From Lepisosteus oculatus (taxonomy: Eukaryota > Chordata > Actinopteri > Semionotiformes > Lepisosteidae): DNA of 64,000 bases. Within the stretch, counting starts at the first letter, position 1. The number at the start of each line of letters is the position of its first letter. The notes under the pieces are model-generated. The model did no database searches and was not told the DNA's origin. It saw only the letters and a list, made by a program, of their open reading frames with translations. The translations under genes were made by a program, and so were the position numbers. Location of the stretch: positions 7,683,001 to 7,747,000 of the forward strand of contig NC_090703.1 of NCBI RefSeq assembly GCF_040954835.1, in the 5' to 3' direction. This document shows positions 37,608-49,061 of this stretch, piece by piece.

Positions 37608-37799
37608 TTAGACAGAGGAGACGCACTCGGTGGTGCTAGTGTGGCACACCCCACAGTCACACCTGACAGCCACAGGATAGGTGTAGTAAGGGTCGACACC
37701 GGAGGAGCAGTTGGGCAGTTTCACCGTCTCCAGCTTGGTTTCATTGTAGGTGCACACTCGCTGGTAGGACTCGACATACGGGGGGTCCAGGACAGGCTT
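37608..37799 (-). CDS. GPHB5: GPHB5 exon 3 (terminal)
   Basis: 192 nt, 63 codons plus TAA. It encodes KPVLDPPYVESYQRVC through TTECVSSV. The acceptor tctcaacag precedes AAG in phase 0 with the previous exon. It contains cysteines 5-10 of the knot and both glycosylation sequons. Confidence 0.95.
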   Translation of the reverse strand, partial: KPVLDPPYVESYQRVCTYNETKLETVKLPNCSSGVDPYYTYPVAVRCDCGVCHTSTTECVSSV

Positions 37800-39178
37800 C
37801 TGTTGAGACAGAAAAGGGCAGCAGATACAAGTACAGGGCAAGAGCAGAGCAGGCAGAGGGCCGAGTAACAGCCACAGGGAGAAGAACAGGCACGAAGGAG
37901 TCTGCCACAGAAATACGACTTGTCAGCTGCAGAATCCAGAACCGGTAACGGCTGTGGTGGTACCATCGGCTTCACAACAACTGTGGGGTGTCCTCATATT
38001 CTCTTTTTTCTTTATTCAACTTCACCCTCAAATCAAACATTGCCCAGGGAAGTAGAACTCCTCTGACTGCCGGGTCAGAGGCGTGAAACTAGGAACCAAG
38101 CAGCAGCCCCACAGCTGGATTAGATCTCTCGGGGGAGAGCAGAACTCCCTCCCTCTCCTGCCCTGTGGTGTGGTGTTTCATTTCTAATCTTCCACAGCAA
38201 TTCAGTTAAAAAAACATTTAAAAAAAATCACAATCTCTGTTACAAAAGTGCATACCAGCTATTTTTTAAGGCTAGAATTAACGTCACAAACTCTGGTTCC
38301 AGCCGGTACTGTATCTATAGTAAACGTACTGTATATATTGCGGGGCTTGCACACTAACACTAGTTGCAGCGTAGCTGCTTACAGACCTTCCAAAGCAATA
38401 GGTGACACATTTCCCTACCTCCCAGGTCTCACAGCGCCCCCAGCAGGCATCCGTAGTGATGTGCAGCGTCCCACAGCCTGGTTTCCGGGCCAGGAAGGTG
38501 AACTCCCGCACGGCACATCCGATGAAGCGGCGCAGGTTGATGCCAGACTGCAGAGCCAGAGCCTGAGCAGCGAGGAGCATCACCAGAGAGCACAGGACGA
38601 ACTGCCCCTGGCTTCCCCCACTGCCACACAGTCAGAAGAGTGCAACAAGAGCTGCATGAAGACGCAAAAGGGATCCCCTTTCTCCCTAAAGGCTGTCCCT
38701 GAAGAGCAACTAACAGATAGCAGACTGGGCCATTTCAGTCTCTCACACTCACAGATTCTAATATTTAAAGATCTAGATATTTCATGCTTATTGCCTTAGT
38801 GCAGAAAAACACACATCATCATTATGTGGAGATAAAATATTCATAATGCGTTTCATTCTTTTGTTTCGTATGCTTCATTAGTACCATTAGTACTAATGAA
38901 AGGACCAGATTGCTATGAAATGGGGGTGTTGTTACTGTTTTTGCACTCTTTTAACCACTGCAAAACATGCAAGCGAATTCTAGTTGATAATACGCAAATG
39001 ATTTTGATGCAGAGTATGCATGTTGACATTCCTGTATTGCACATTCACCATGTTGTTATAGCCCATTCTCCATAACTTTGCAAAAGTAGCAGCCCTGCCC
39101 AGTAGCGAGAGGCAGTACTTCACAGTACTTTTTTTTCTGTTTTCCTTACCGTAGTACTTTGTGGCCTAACAGCTGCAT
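37608..39178 (-). CDS. GPHB5: GPHB5, thyrostimulin beta subunit (glycoprotein hormone beta 5), three coding exons
   Basis: The CDS joins (minus) 39178-39150, 38620-38419 and 37799-37608, giving 140 residues against about 130 in human. GPHB5 is a secreted cystine-knot hormone subunit that pairs with GPHA2 to form thyrostimulin, a TSH-receptor ligand. After a hydrophobic signal segment (FVLCSLVMLLAAQALA, residues 17-32), the mature region has GCAVREFTFLARKPGC, TTDACWGRCETWE, CTYNETK and YTYPVAVRCDCGVC. Ten cysteines are present, as known for GPHB5. N96-E-T is the family glycosylation site, and N107-C-S is a second, weaker sequon absent from human as I recall it. The start in exon 1 is inferred from a TATA box, an in-phase donor/acceptor pair and the completed signal peptide. 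The only Met in exon 2 (38580) would leave a short signal peptide. Confidence 0.9.
37800..38418 (-). other. GPHB5: GPHB5 intron 2
   Basis: A 619-bp intron with donor GAG|GTAGGG and acceptor CAACAG. No gene or repeat is recognised inside. Confidence 0.9.
38419..38620 (-). CDS. GPHB5: GPHB5 exon 2
   Basis: 202 nt. The first base completes an Arg codon from exon 1, then 67 codons run from GGSQGQFVLCSLVM to RCETWE. The acceptor is tgtgtggcag. An in-frame TGA lies just upstream of the acceptor, so the open frame cannot extend further 5' without splicing. It carries knot cysteines 1-4. Confidence 0.9.
38621..39149 (-). other. GPHB5: GPHB5 intron 1
   Basis: A 529-bp intron between a consensus donor (CG|GTAAGG) and the acceptor at 38621. 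No repeat or other gene is recognised. Confidence 0.65.
39150..39178 (-). CDS. GPHB5: GPHB5 exon 1 (start exon)
   Basis: 29 coding nt: MQLLGHKVL plus two bases of an Arg codon, ending at the consensus donor GTAAGG. The phase fits the exon 2 acceptor exactly, and the start lies about 90 nt after a TATA box. There is no homology to confirm so short a segment, so this is a structural prediction. Confidence 0.65.
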
Positions 39179-39265
39179 CTGTGGTCCGGACTCCAGGGCT
39201 CTCTGCAGAAGTGGGATCAGGGAGGCTTGTTCTTGGAGGAGCTGTAGAAATGGCACTGCCACCAT

Positions 39266-39273
39266 TATTTATA
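39266..39273 (-). promoter_or_regulatory. GPHB5: TATA box of GPHB5
   Basis: TATAAATA on the minus strand. A start site about 30 bp downstream would fall near 39240, leaving a 5'UTR of roughly 60 nt before ATG 39178. The flanks are not CpG-rich, unlike the KCNH5 and RHOJ promoters, which suits a tissue-restricted hormone gene. Confidence 0.6.
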
Positions 39274-42200
39274 GGAGCTCACTTGTCAATCAAGAGAAAC
39301 CAGGGGGAAGGACCTCAAAAATACTGTTAGTACTTTCTGTATATAAGTAAACATACCTCCAAAATGTACTTTCATCCCTGTATGACACACCCACTTGTAA
39401 TTTGATCATCCCAGGTAAGTGTAATCAAGTGATGTTACACAAGTTTCACACAAGCAGTAGAGCTAGGGAGAAAAATGTGATTACTGGTAAGGATGTTAAT
39501 TAATAATATAATTATTATTATTAATATTTTTTCAATTATCAATTAATGTACTTACTATATTAATAGAATTACTGACAATAATATAAACAGTTACCAGGGT
39601 TTCTCCTATAATTCAGCCCAGTCCTTCCAGTGAGAAACTGAGTGCTTAGGAGGTGATGTTTGCAGAAATGAGATAGACTACTGTGCATTTCAATAATTTG
39701 TTTTTAATGATTCCTTATATTTTTTTTCTGTTGTAGCTCTCAAGTCAAGAGCTGTCCTGTGATTCCCAAGTGTGTTTTCTCTCCAAAGTCAGTCAGAGGT
39801 AGGGGAGTTATTTCCAGTGGGATTAACTGCATCAGACAGGGAAGAAAGGGGTACAGACAGATGCTGATCCGTATTTTTCACTCAGTTTTGTGTTTTATGA
39901 CAAGCCAGATTGACTGTGCCTTTCACTTCATTAACTAAACACAATTAATCATAGAACGGACAGCCATCCTCTGAGACTCTCGGGCTGATATCACTGAGCT
40001 CATCTGCAAATGGCTGTTAACAGACAGACAGGTGCCTGGGTGTTTCTCATCCGTTTTGCTCCAGACATTCCTTGACTTTCATTAATTAGCTACTCCTTAC
40101 ACTGGCTCCCTCTGTGACAGGGTGAGCAGCAGCCACTAATCCTGGCCCCAGGCCCCAGACCCCTCTGTTTGTGCGTGGAGCTCTCCAGGTACATTAGCTT
40201 AATTGGGAAAAGATGACTCTTTTGTACCAGGCCAGTCACATGGAAAAAAGAGAAGTTTTTTCTGCACTGCATCACCTACTCATACTTATTTTCTTGATTA
40301 GCCCAGGGATAGGAGAGAACTGTTCTTACAGGAGCCCTGCCCGGTCCATTAAAGTGTGAATATTGTATGCCTGGTGTACTGTTACTCTACCTACAATCCC
40401 TTGGTGAAAATGGACTTCTGCACACATGCATTTAGGCAGGAGAGGAGATAGCACTGAAATGGATTGCGTACCGGGCATTTCAACAATTTCTATTTAGGCA
40501 TGTGAGCATTAACACATTGACATTGCAATTGACTGCCACACATACTGTACATGAGGTCAATACATGGCCAATTTACGCCACAGTTCTGTGCATCCCTGGC
40601 AGACATTCAGTCCTGTTCTGCCTTCGTCCACACAATAGAACAGAGCAGAGAGGGTCAGTACCCATCATCAGTGCCAGCCAGAGTCCAGCAAGGTGGAACA
40701 GCACTTCTCTTTCTGGAGCTACAGGCAGACCTGAGTTTAATCCTAATCGAAAACAGTTGTTTGCATTCTAACTTTAAACCTGATCGCAATTAACCACAGT
40801 ATAAAAATCTCATTACGTATTTACCTTCATTCATATTTGTCAGGAAATCACAAGTTTAGCGGTGTTGAGAGAATGAAGTAAATCTTTAAAGCTGTACTTC
40901 ACCCCTTTCTTTGCCAAGAGCCGTGAGAAACTGCTTGACCGCTGTCTTTTCTGGTGCTCAGAAACAAGTTAACAGTTCTTTTCACTGTTGCAGATTTCAC
41001 AGCTCCATCAGATATCAGTCACACATTTCCACCACAGACAGACATACACATTAACACATTAACATAAATTCAAATTGCTTTTAGAAGCATTCCATTTGTT
41101 TAGTGGTCATTAATACTTTATTCCAAAATCGTACCTAAAAAGTCATTAAGAATTGTTGTCTTATTTCTCTGTCTTATTCAGTTTTAACTTCTGGTTCGGA
41201 CTCCTCAGACTGGAATTCTGTCCTTCTTTCCAGTGAATTCACAGCATGAAAAGGGCCTGCTCACTCCGAAATCTGTTGTCTTTACCTCCCACCTCTGCTG
41301 CCTGTCTGCTTTCCTCCCGAACTCGGGAGCGACGGTTGCGATTCAGGATAAATAACCCAGGGCCAGGGAGAGCGGCTCGCTCCTGTCAGACAGCTCCCCT
41401 GCGCAATCTTGTCTGCGGAGCAAAGGGACGTGAGGCGGCAATGATTCGGACAGATGCCGGCCAGTAACAACATTGGAAAAGTGCTCAGGGATGAGCACAT
41501 CCCAGGATTTCCTCTCAAAAGGGACAAATTCTGCGCCGTCTGCGGTCTCACCCCCGGCCGCACACAGCGCTTGCCTGTCAGGGGCTCGTCTGGTGCTTGG
41601 ACACTGCGTTCGAAGTTCACCAGATGTAAAAACATGATCTCAGACACAGGGCACGTACTAACACCCAAACCGTTTGACTACACACACTTTGCTTTTCTGG
41701 AAGTGAAAATTGTGTTATTCTAAGAGCAGGGATACAAAAACCCCTTTTGATGATAATGCTGCAGGGCTGAGTGTTCACTCGTGCTCATATGAACATTCCT
41801 GAAGGACAGTGCTTCATCTCACCACACCAGGACAATAAGCCATTGTATCTGTGGCCACACCACAGGAGAAGTTGGGAAAACAAGAGAAGAATTTCCATCT
41901 ACCACGAATACCCCGTCTCTAGTCCAACCTGTACTCTTAGCCCTTTTAATAACCTTAAAGTTAACTGGGTCTCTAAAGCAGGGATCTCAGATTCTCATCC
42001 CAGAGAGCCTTTGGGAACACAATTTACAGCTCCACATTGAATCGAACGTTTCCTAATAGTGGAAATCATTTCATTGTGATTGATAAAACAGATGATTTAA
42101 GTTATGTAGAGATTACTTGTAACCAGAGCCCGAGCACTGTTCACCTTGATCCATCATTAATTTATTGATGATTCTGGGTTTTAAAACGGGAGACGGGCAA

Positions 42201-42847
42201 CGGCTCTCCGGGATCAGGGCTGAAGATCTCTGAGCTTACCCTCATTTTAACCCTAACCTTAAAACATCGCTCCTCTGCACAGGCTACAGCAGGTGGATGT
42301 GGGTGTTCTGACAGTGGTGCAGAGGGCTCACATGGACAGATCACCTGTGTATGCCTGTCTCTCATGCAAGTGGTACCTGCTAGTCCCCTGCTCTCCTACT
42401 ACTGTACGTATCGCAGTCTAAGGCTCACAGCAGACTCTCCAGCACTCCTCTCCCACAGCACCACGTGGGCTTTCACATGCAGGCCTGGAACGCACAGGAG
42501 ATCACTACAGCTCTTCAGGAGACACGTCACATTTCTATCCACCTTTCAGTCACCTAACCGACCTTGTTACAAGCTGGAGCTTAATAACTGAAAGAGGACT
42601 CGGGGCCAAAAGTGAAAGATGGAGACAGGCTGTAAATTGCAGTTCAGGAGGTCTGAAGCAGCTTCCAGACATGTTGCTGAAATGGTGGGCTCTTTACAGC
42701 AAGAAAGGACTTGGAAAATATTCCAATCAATGTGCAGGATGGCTACTTTTCTGTACCAGTAAGGTGAAACATGAATTAAATAGAAAACATAAGATAAAGA
42801 CTAGCAGAGCAGTTAAAACAAAACTGGAAAAATTCAGTATTGTATGA

Positions 42848-43416
42848 TAATAATAATTGCTTACACTTATATAGCGCTTTTCCAGACACTCCACTCAAAG
42901 AGCTTTACAGGTAATGGGGACTCCCTTCCACCACCACCAATGTACAGCCCCACCTGGATGATGCGACGGCAGCCATAGTGCGCCAGAACGCTCACTTATT
43001 AGTGGGGAGGAGAGCAGAGTAATGAAGCCAATTCATAGAGGGGGATTATTAGGAGGCCATGATTGATAAAGGCCAATGGGAAATTTGGCCAGGACACCGG
43101 GGTTACACCCCTACTCTTTTTTCGAGAAACGCCCTGGGGTTTTTAATGACCACAGAGAGTCAGGACCTCAGTTTTACATCTCATCCAAAGGACGGCGCCT
43201 GTTTTTACAGTATAGTGTCCCCGTCACTATACTGGGGCATTAGGACCCACATGGACAGCAGGGTGAGCACCCCCTACTGGCCCTACTAACACCTCTTCTA
43301 GGAGCAACCTCAGTTTTTCCCAGGAGGTCTCCCATCCAGGTACTGACCAGGCTCACACCTGCTGAGCTTCAGTGGGGTTGCCAGTTGTGAGTTGCAGGGT
43401 GATATGGCTGCTGGCC
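42848..43416 (-). mobile_element. 5S rRNA-headed SINE (SINE3-like), copy A
   Basis: On the minus strand the element opens with a 5S rRNA-like head: GGCCATACCACCC-like start, AAGCTCAGCAGG, then GGTCAGTACCTGGATGGGAG as in the 5S internal control region. A long body follows, then a LINE-like 3' tail with AAAGCGCTATATAAGTG and a TAT-rich end. This arrangement defines SINE3-class elements, described first from zebrafish. It is about 570 bp and nearly full length. Confidence 0.88.
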
Positions 43417-44994
43417 TTATCCACTTATCCATTTCTGTATACCACAGAAAGTACAATCACTTAAAACTTCGACTACGAAAGTGGTTATTTTAAGAAGAAC
43501 AGACTCAAAAGATCTATTTTAGGAATTTCCGTTGGGAAAAGTTTGATCATTTTGTCTCAAAAAAGAAACACCAGTGGTGGAACAACTTTGCTTTAAGCTT
43601 CCTTTCAGGAATGCCTTTCATTCAAATAACTTCTTCCAAAAGGGAGAACCGAACAGGGTAATGAGAGCACAGTTTCCCTGGCAGTTAAGACAGGTAGATG
43701 CTCTTTTGAAATGATGAAATCCCAGTAATTCTTACAGGATTAAATTTTGTAAAGCGAGTTCCCTTGTTGTATGTCATCCCACAATGACTTAAACTACCAC
43801 TGACAGGATACAGGAGCTTAGCAGAAAACAGTGTCCTTTAATATAAAGGACAATAGCAGCTTGGAGTGTTTTGATGTACTGCTCAATGCTGGATGGGAAT
43901 GTGCGAGATCCTGGCCTACAACTTCATAAAGTCAGAATAGCTGCACCTGGAAATGCAGTTCAAAAGTAGCTCACTCCCTTTCAGAATGTCAATTTTACAC
44001 CAGGAAATGGACACATCATATACACACACATGTCCAATCCTCTACAGGTGACTAAAAAAAGTTTCATGATGCAATCTAGGAAAATGCATTCCGTTTTCTT
44101 TAACCAGTGTCTTTATTAGTATAATTCAATTAAAATAAAGGGAAGCAATTCCCAAAATAAAATACTGTGGAAGTTCGAGTGGGGAGCTTCAATTAAACAA
44201 GCAAAGGCTAATTCCATGCAGAAAAGCAGAGAGAAGGGATGCGTTTGTCCGATGAGCTTAATTACGCTATAACGGAATACATTTTCTCGTGCTTAAAATG
44301 TGATTGTAATTTTGGAGCAGTTTCCCTGAAATTTGGCTCGATTGTTCCAAGAAAAACCTCTTAATGGAATGCATTTGATTAGTGTATGCCATTAAACGTT
44401 TGTCATCAAAGGTGAGAGAACTGGGTGTGAATTGGTTCTGCTGAACAGGACGGTTGGCAGACAACTCGGAGAATACCACAGTGCAACAGCTGTAATCCAT
44501 CCTTTTCGTGCAAAGATGTGAAAATTTAAATCAATTCCATGGGCTGTAATGCACAATATATCTGTGTATTATACATAACTCTGAATAACATACTGTATAT
44601 TACCCCATGCACACAGTGCTGTCAAGTAATACAATTTCAATGACTATTTCTAGCGAAGCCCTATGAATAAAATATCCCAATTAGATTTTTAGAAACAACT
44701 GCAGTGAAAGGGTGTTCCACCAAAAAGGAAAAACAAAACCTTGCTAACCCATGTTTTCACTACAGACCACCTGCAGGAGCCATAGCTTTGTATACACTGC
44801 CCTCAAGTGGCTGCACTGAGCTTTACAAAAATGACTTTTGTAAAAGAAAAAAAAAACACTGCTCCACTGGACGCAACAATATTCGAATAAAAGTTTTTTT
44901 TTCTTCCATGCAATAGAAAAAGCACACTTAAGACTGGGCTTTCTTCTCCATGTCGTGCATGAGCTCTTTTTCTGCTGCTCATAAAAGCCAAAAC

Positions 44995-45514
44995 AATAAT
45001 TCCTTACACTTATATTGTGCTTTTCTGGACACTCCACTCAAAGCGCTTTACAGGTAATGGGGACTCCCCTCCACCACCACCAATGTGTAGCCCCACCTGG
45101 ATGATGCGACGGTAACCCATAATGCACCAGAACGCTCACCACACACCAGCTCTCAGTGGGGAGGAGAGCAGAGTGATGAAGCCAATTCATAGAGGGGGAT
45201 TATTTGGAGGCCATGATAGGTAAAGGCCAGAGAGCATTTGAGCCAGGAGAAACTCGCTGGGATTTTTATTGACCAGAGTCAGGACCTTGGTTTTACACCG
45301 CAGCCAAAGGATGGCTCCTTTTTACAGTATACTGTCCCCATCACTATACTGGGGCATTAGGACCCACAGACTGCAGGGTGAGCACCCCCTGCTGGCCCCA
45401 CTAACACCTCTTCCAGCAGCAACCTTAGCTTTCCCAGGAGGTCTCCCATCCAGGTACTGACCAGCCTCACACCTGCAGAGCTCCAGGGGGCTGCCAGCAT
45501 GATACGGCTGCTGA
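44995..45514 (-). mobile_element. 5S rRNA-headed SINE (SINE3-like), copy B
   Basis: Collinear with copy A over its whole length and in the same orientation, with small indels and scattered substitutions. The head keeps GGTCAGTACCTGGATGGGAG. The 3' tail retains the 'tgtaaagcgctttgagtgg' segment. It is a separate insertion 1.6 kb from copy A, not a tandem duplication, because the flanks differ. Confidence 0.88.
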
Positions 45515-46147
45515 ACAAAATAAATCCCTTGTGTGTCAACCCCTCCTCAGACGGTCTTTATTCCGGAAGGGGCAGGAGGTCCGGTGCTCCGAAGAGCTCG
45601 CCGGCACAGCTGTGGAGCAGCACGCAGACCGGAGAGGGACCTGGGCCCAGGCCTGCAGGGAACAGGACCAAGCCTTTTGCCTGCAGCCACGGGCTGGAGC
45701 TGAGCGCCAGCAGTGCCCCGCGGTGCGAGGAAGGCAGCAGGGCAGATCCACGCAACACCGGGCCTGCTCTGGTCACACTGAGAGGGGAGGCAGCTGGATA
45801 CCCAGGGCTCCCCGGGAGGAACTGGAACAGCCGAGTAGGCGACCCGTGGCGATCCGGAGTCTAGTGTCGGATCCCAAAGGATTTGGTCAATTTTTATATT
45901 TTACAAATGCCAAGAGACGTTGTCAAAACAATTGCCACACATCTGGGAGTTTTGGTTAATTCTGTCGTGTTGGGCCACAGTTCCTAGGGCTGCTTCAAGG
46001 CCTCGCCTGCTGCCCTCCTCAGCACCGCGTTTCCACCACGGCATGAGAGCCCTCCTAGGAAAACTCCCAGCACCTCTGCTACACATTTCACAGCGGAGAC
46101 CGACTGATAAAGGTAATAACATTGAAGAAAACGGTTTTGGTCTTTTT

Positions 46148-48961
46148 TTTATTATGAACAAGTTGGTTGTCAAACACAAAGGGTTTTAAAATGAATACTT
46201 TTATAGACTTTCTTTCAAAAGTAGATCAGATTTACATAGTCTCTTTCCAACCCTTTAAATCATTTTAAGAGATTACATTCAGTCCAAGCTCAATGCCTTA
46301 AATTTCCATTTCCCCAGGAGGTTGCCGAGCTCCACCCCCTCGCCTGCTGCCGACGCCCATATTCGGAGTTCCTGGTCCTGATGTCACCAACCCCTCCTGC
46401 ACATCATCAAAGAGGTGCAGCTCTGATTGGTCAACACCCCCCATGGGCTGAAACCGCGTTGAAACAAATGCCTCCCCCTGAATCAGAGCCTTGTGACAGC
46501 GCGCTGTCCCCACACAGCCCCACGCACCACTGCCACCCTGAAAACATGAACCAAACAAAATAATTTGGATACAACTACACCAAGAAACCAAATAAATAAA
46601 AAGATGATCAAAGATCTCCATATGCAGCATCTTTACTTAGGTCTTTTGAAATATTTTTTTTTTTAAATCCTCATCACTGGAACTAAACATAAGTTGAAAC
46701 ATAAGCTGAAAAAGCAACAAAGAAAAACTGTCTGGACATTCTTTGAAGTATTTACACACTACTCAACCAAAAGAAAAAAAATGTTTTGGAAAAAAAAACA
46801 TTAAGGTAAGGGATGTATTAGACATAGAATATCATAGAGCATGTCACAGATATTTACAAATCATTGCAAAAGGGATATAGAACGTGAGACTATGACCCAA
46901 GATAACCCATCATTACAAAACAGGAAGCTTTGTTAGAAATGTGTAAATATACTGAAATTACATTGTAATAAAGGAGTCTTCCCTCCCATCACAGTGAAGG
47001 ACTGTAATATGGTAACTGGCTCTCACACTTAGAAATGATTTCTACAACTTTTATTTCACCAGATATGTTAATTGAGAACAAATTTTCCTATTTTGACACC
47101 TACAACTGAACGAGCAGAAATGTCTCACCTGGGATTTACACCCACAACCCTCTGGTTGTGCCCTGGCCACTAGGCTACAATGCTGCATGGACTTCCTCTG
47201 AATGAAGACACATGGAGATTGGCACTGATGTGCACCGCAGTGGAACACAGCACCTATTAATTAAGGGCCAAAATGTTTTCTCTCTCTAGACTAACGCCAT
47301 TGCATTCAAAAATGTCATTGCAAAGAGAGCTTTTGCATGCAATTAATCCACTGGGTCCCAATTTGTTCCCTATGACATCTTCAGCTCAACCTACGGTGGA
47401 CTTGAACTGCTAGCAAACATTGTTGATGCCCATCTGTTTTAACACCCAAATGCAGCTATGCATACAGTAAAAACACCTCTTTCTCCACAGAGGGAAGAAG
47501 GTTCTTGCAAAGTGTGAAATTTAAGAACAGTGCATAAGAATTCTGTAAACATTTCTAACAGCCACTGAATGTTCCCTCAAAATATAACAAATTCACAAAT
47601 TCATTGGTCAGGCTTGCTGCCCACAATCCGAAAGAACTAAAATAAAACAATCCCGGATCTTCGCTTTATCACAAAAAAAGGTTTAATTTAATATTTCTTT
47701 ATTTTTTAAAATAATTAGACATTTTTCGGTGTGTATCATCACACGTGGGCCATCCTAAAGCACACATGAATTCTCAAAGGGTCAATGCAGATATTATATT
47801 AATGCATCAGAGCAAGAAGTTGAGACAGCCCCACCCTCACCCACCCACCCCCGGCAAAAAAATATATCTCCCATGTTCACAGGAACGTTAAAAAAAAACA
47901 AAACAGCATCAGAAATACCAGGAAGTCTTGTTCCATTATACCACTTTTATGTATTGGATACTCCTTCTGTTCCTAAGAAAATAGAAGCTAATAACTACAA
48001 GATACAAGATATCGATGTACTGCATTCAATAACAATGTTATACAGATTCTTAATACTGTGAAGAACTGACACAAGTAGTGTTCCTTTTCACAATACAGGA
48101 GTTTCACAAGTTACTTACTGTACGTTGTTGACCTGGGAACTTCTACCGCCTGTTGTTTAAATGGTAATCTTTACAGGTAACTGAGAATGGTACCAATACC
48201 AGACTGATACCAGCAGGTACTGCTTGTAACAGGGAGCCAAACCTTTGAGAGACCAGTTCAGATGCTTTGGGCTGTTGCACATGGACATCTTCACTCGTTT
48301 CCAGAAAGAACAAATAAAAACCGTACGAGTGCAGTGATTTCATTTTTCAATTTTTTTAGATCTACACATGAACTTTTAAAATTACACTGGTAATATATAT
48401 AGATTCTTCAAAATCTGAGTAGGGCAGCTCTCTCGTGGCAGCAGTTTTGCAGGGGGGCGATAAAGGGCAGGTCGTCATGGTCCTGAGGGAACGGGGTGTC
48501 CGCTCTTGTCTGGCGCCCAGGAAAACGCCTCCTTTTCCCCACTCGGGGCTCCCCAAAGCTGCTACCCACCCTGCATCGCTGAGGAAACAGCAACCGAAGG
48601 AGGTACAGATCAAGCACGTGCTGACGGACAAGGGCGGGGTGGATGGTGGTGGCGGGGTTAAAACAATTTCCTATCTTTACAGAACTGCTCGGGTTTCATA
48701 TTCCTTTCTCGGCGCTTTTTTCTTTTAAAGTTCTACTATCCACAGTCTGTCTTTTTTTCTTTTTTCCTTTTTGCGTTTTTTTTTTTTCTTCCGGCGTAAT
48801 ATTTAAGGGAAAGAAAGTTATTTACAGTGCTGTTGAAATAATGAAACAGACGTGTGAATCTACCGTAAAGTAAGTTGCACAATACAGAAAGAACTGTTGC
48901 TCCATCTCATACTACATAAATGGGTATCCGGTTAGGCTAAGAGTGCAGTGGGCTGCCTGTG
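46148..48961 (-). other. PPP2R5E: Probable PPP2R5E 3'UTR
   Basis: An exon-free AT-rich stretch after the stop codon on the minus strand. Candidate minus-strand poly(A) signals (AATAAA) correspond to 47699-47704 and 46148-46153. PP2A B56 genes usually have multi-kilobase 3'UTRs, so the distal site is plausible. An old repeat lies at 47040-47200. Confidence 0.5.
47040..47200. repeat. Old SINE-like repeat in the PPP2R5E 3'UTR
   Basis: The stretch runs 'tttatttcaccagatatgttaattgagaacaaatt', then 'cctgggatttacacccacaaccctctggttgtg', then 'ccactaggctaca'. The accession-like 'acccacaaccctctgg...ccactaggcta' ending is typical of a common fish repeat related to the one at 37235. Confidence 0.5.
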
Positions 48962-49061
48962 TTAAGTAGGGATTATCCCATCGCTCCTGAGACCCCTCTT
49001 TAACTCCAGGTCTTCCAGCTTTTTCCACAGCTCCTCTCTTTCCTTTTCCTTCTTCTTCTCG
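48962..49061 (-). CDS. PPP2R5E: PPP2R5E terminal exon
   Basis: 100 nt. It completes an Arg codon, then encodes [20 protein letters not shown] to PT and stop TAA (48964-48962). The acceptor is tgtccccag. Confidence 0.96.

Larger units (their letters stand above)
39274..46147. other. GPHB5-PPP2R5E intergenic region
   Basis: It separates two genes on the same strand. It contains two 5S-headed SINE copies (42848-43416 and 44995-45514). A GC-rich stretch at 45540-45860 has open frames in several phases but no recognisable domain. I see no exon of a further gene. Confidence 0.6.

Noticed and set aside
43321-43416. 5S rRNA gene or pseudogene
   Set aside because: The 5S-like segment is the head of a longer repeat that recurs at 45420-45514 with the same body and tail.
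45499-45959. Clustered frames in a GC-rich stretch between GPHB5 and PPP2R5E
   Set aside because: Frames are open on both strands without homology or splice structure, and there is no supported exon.
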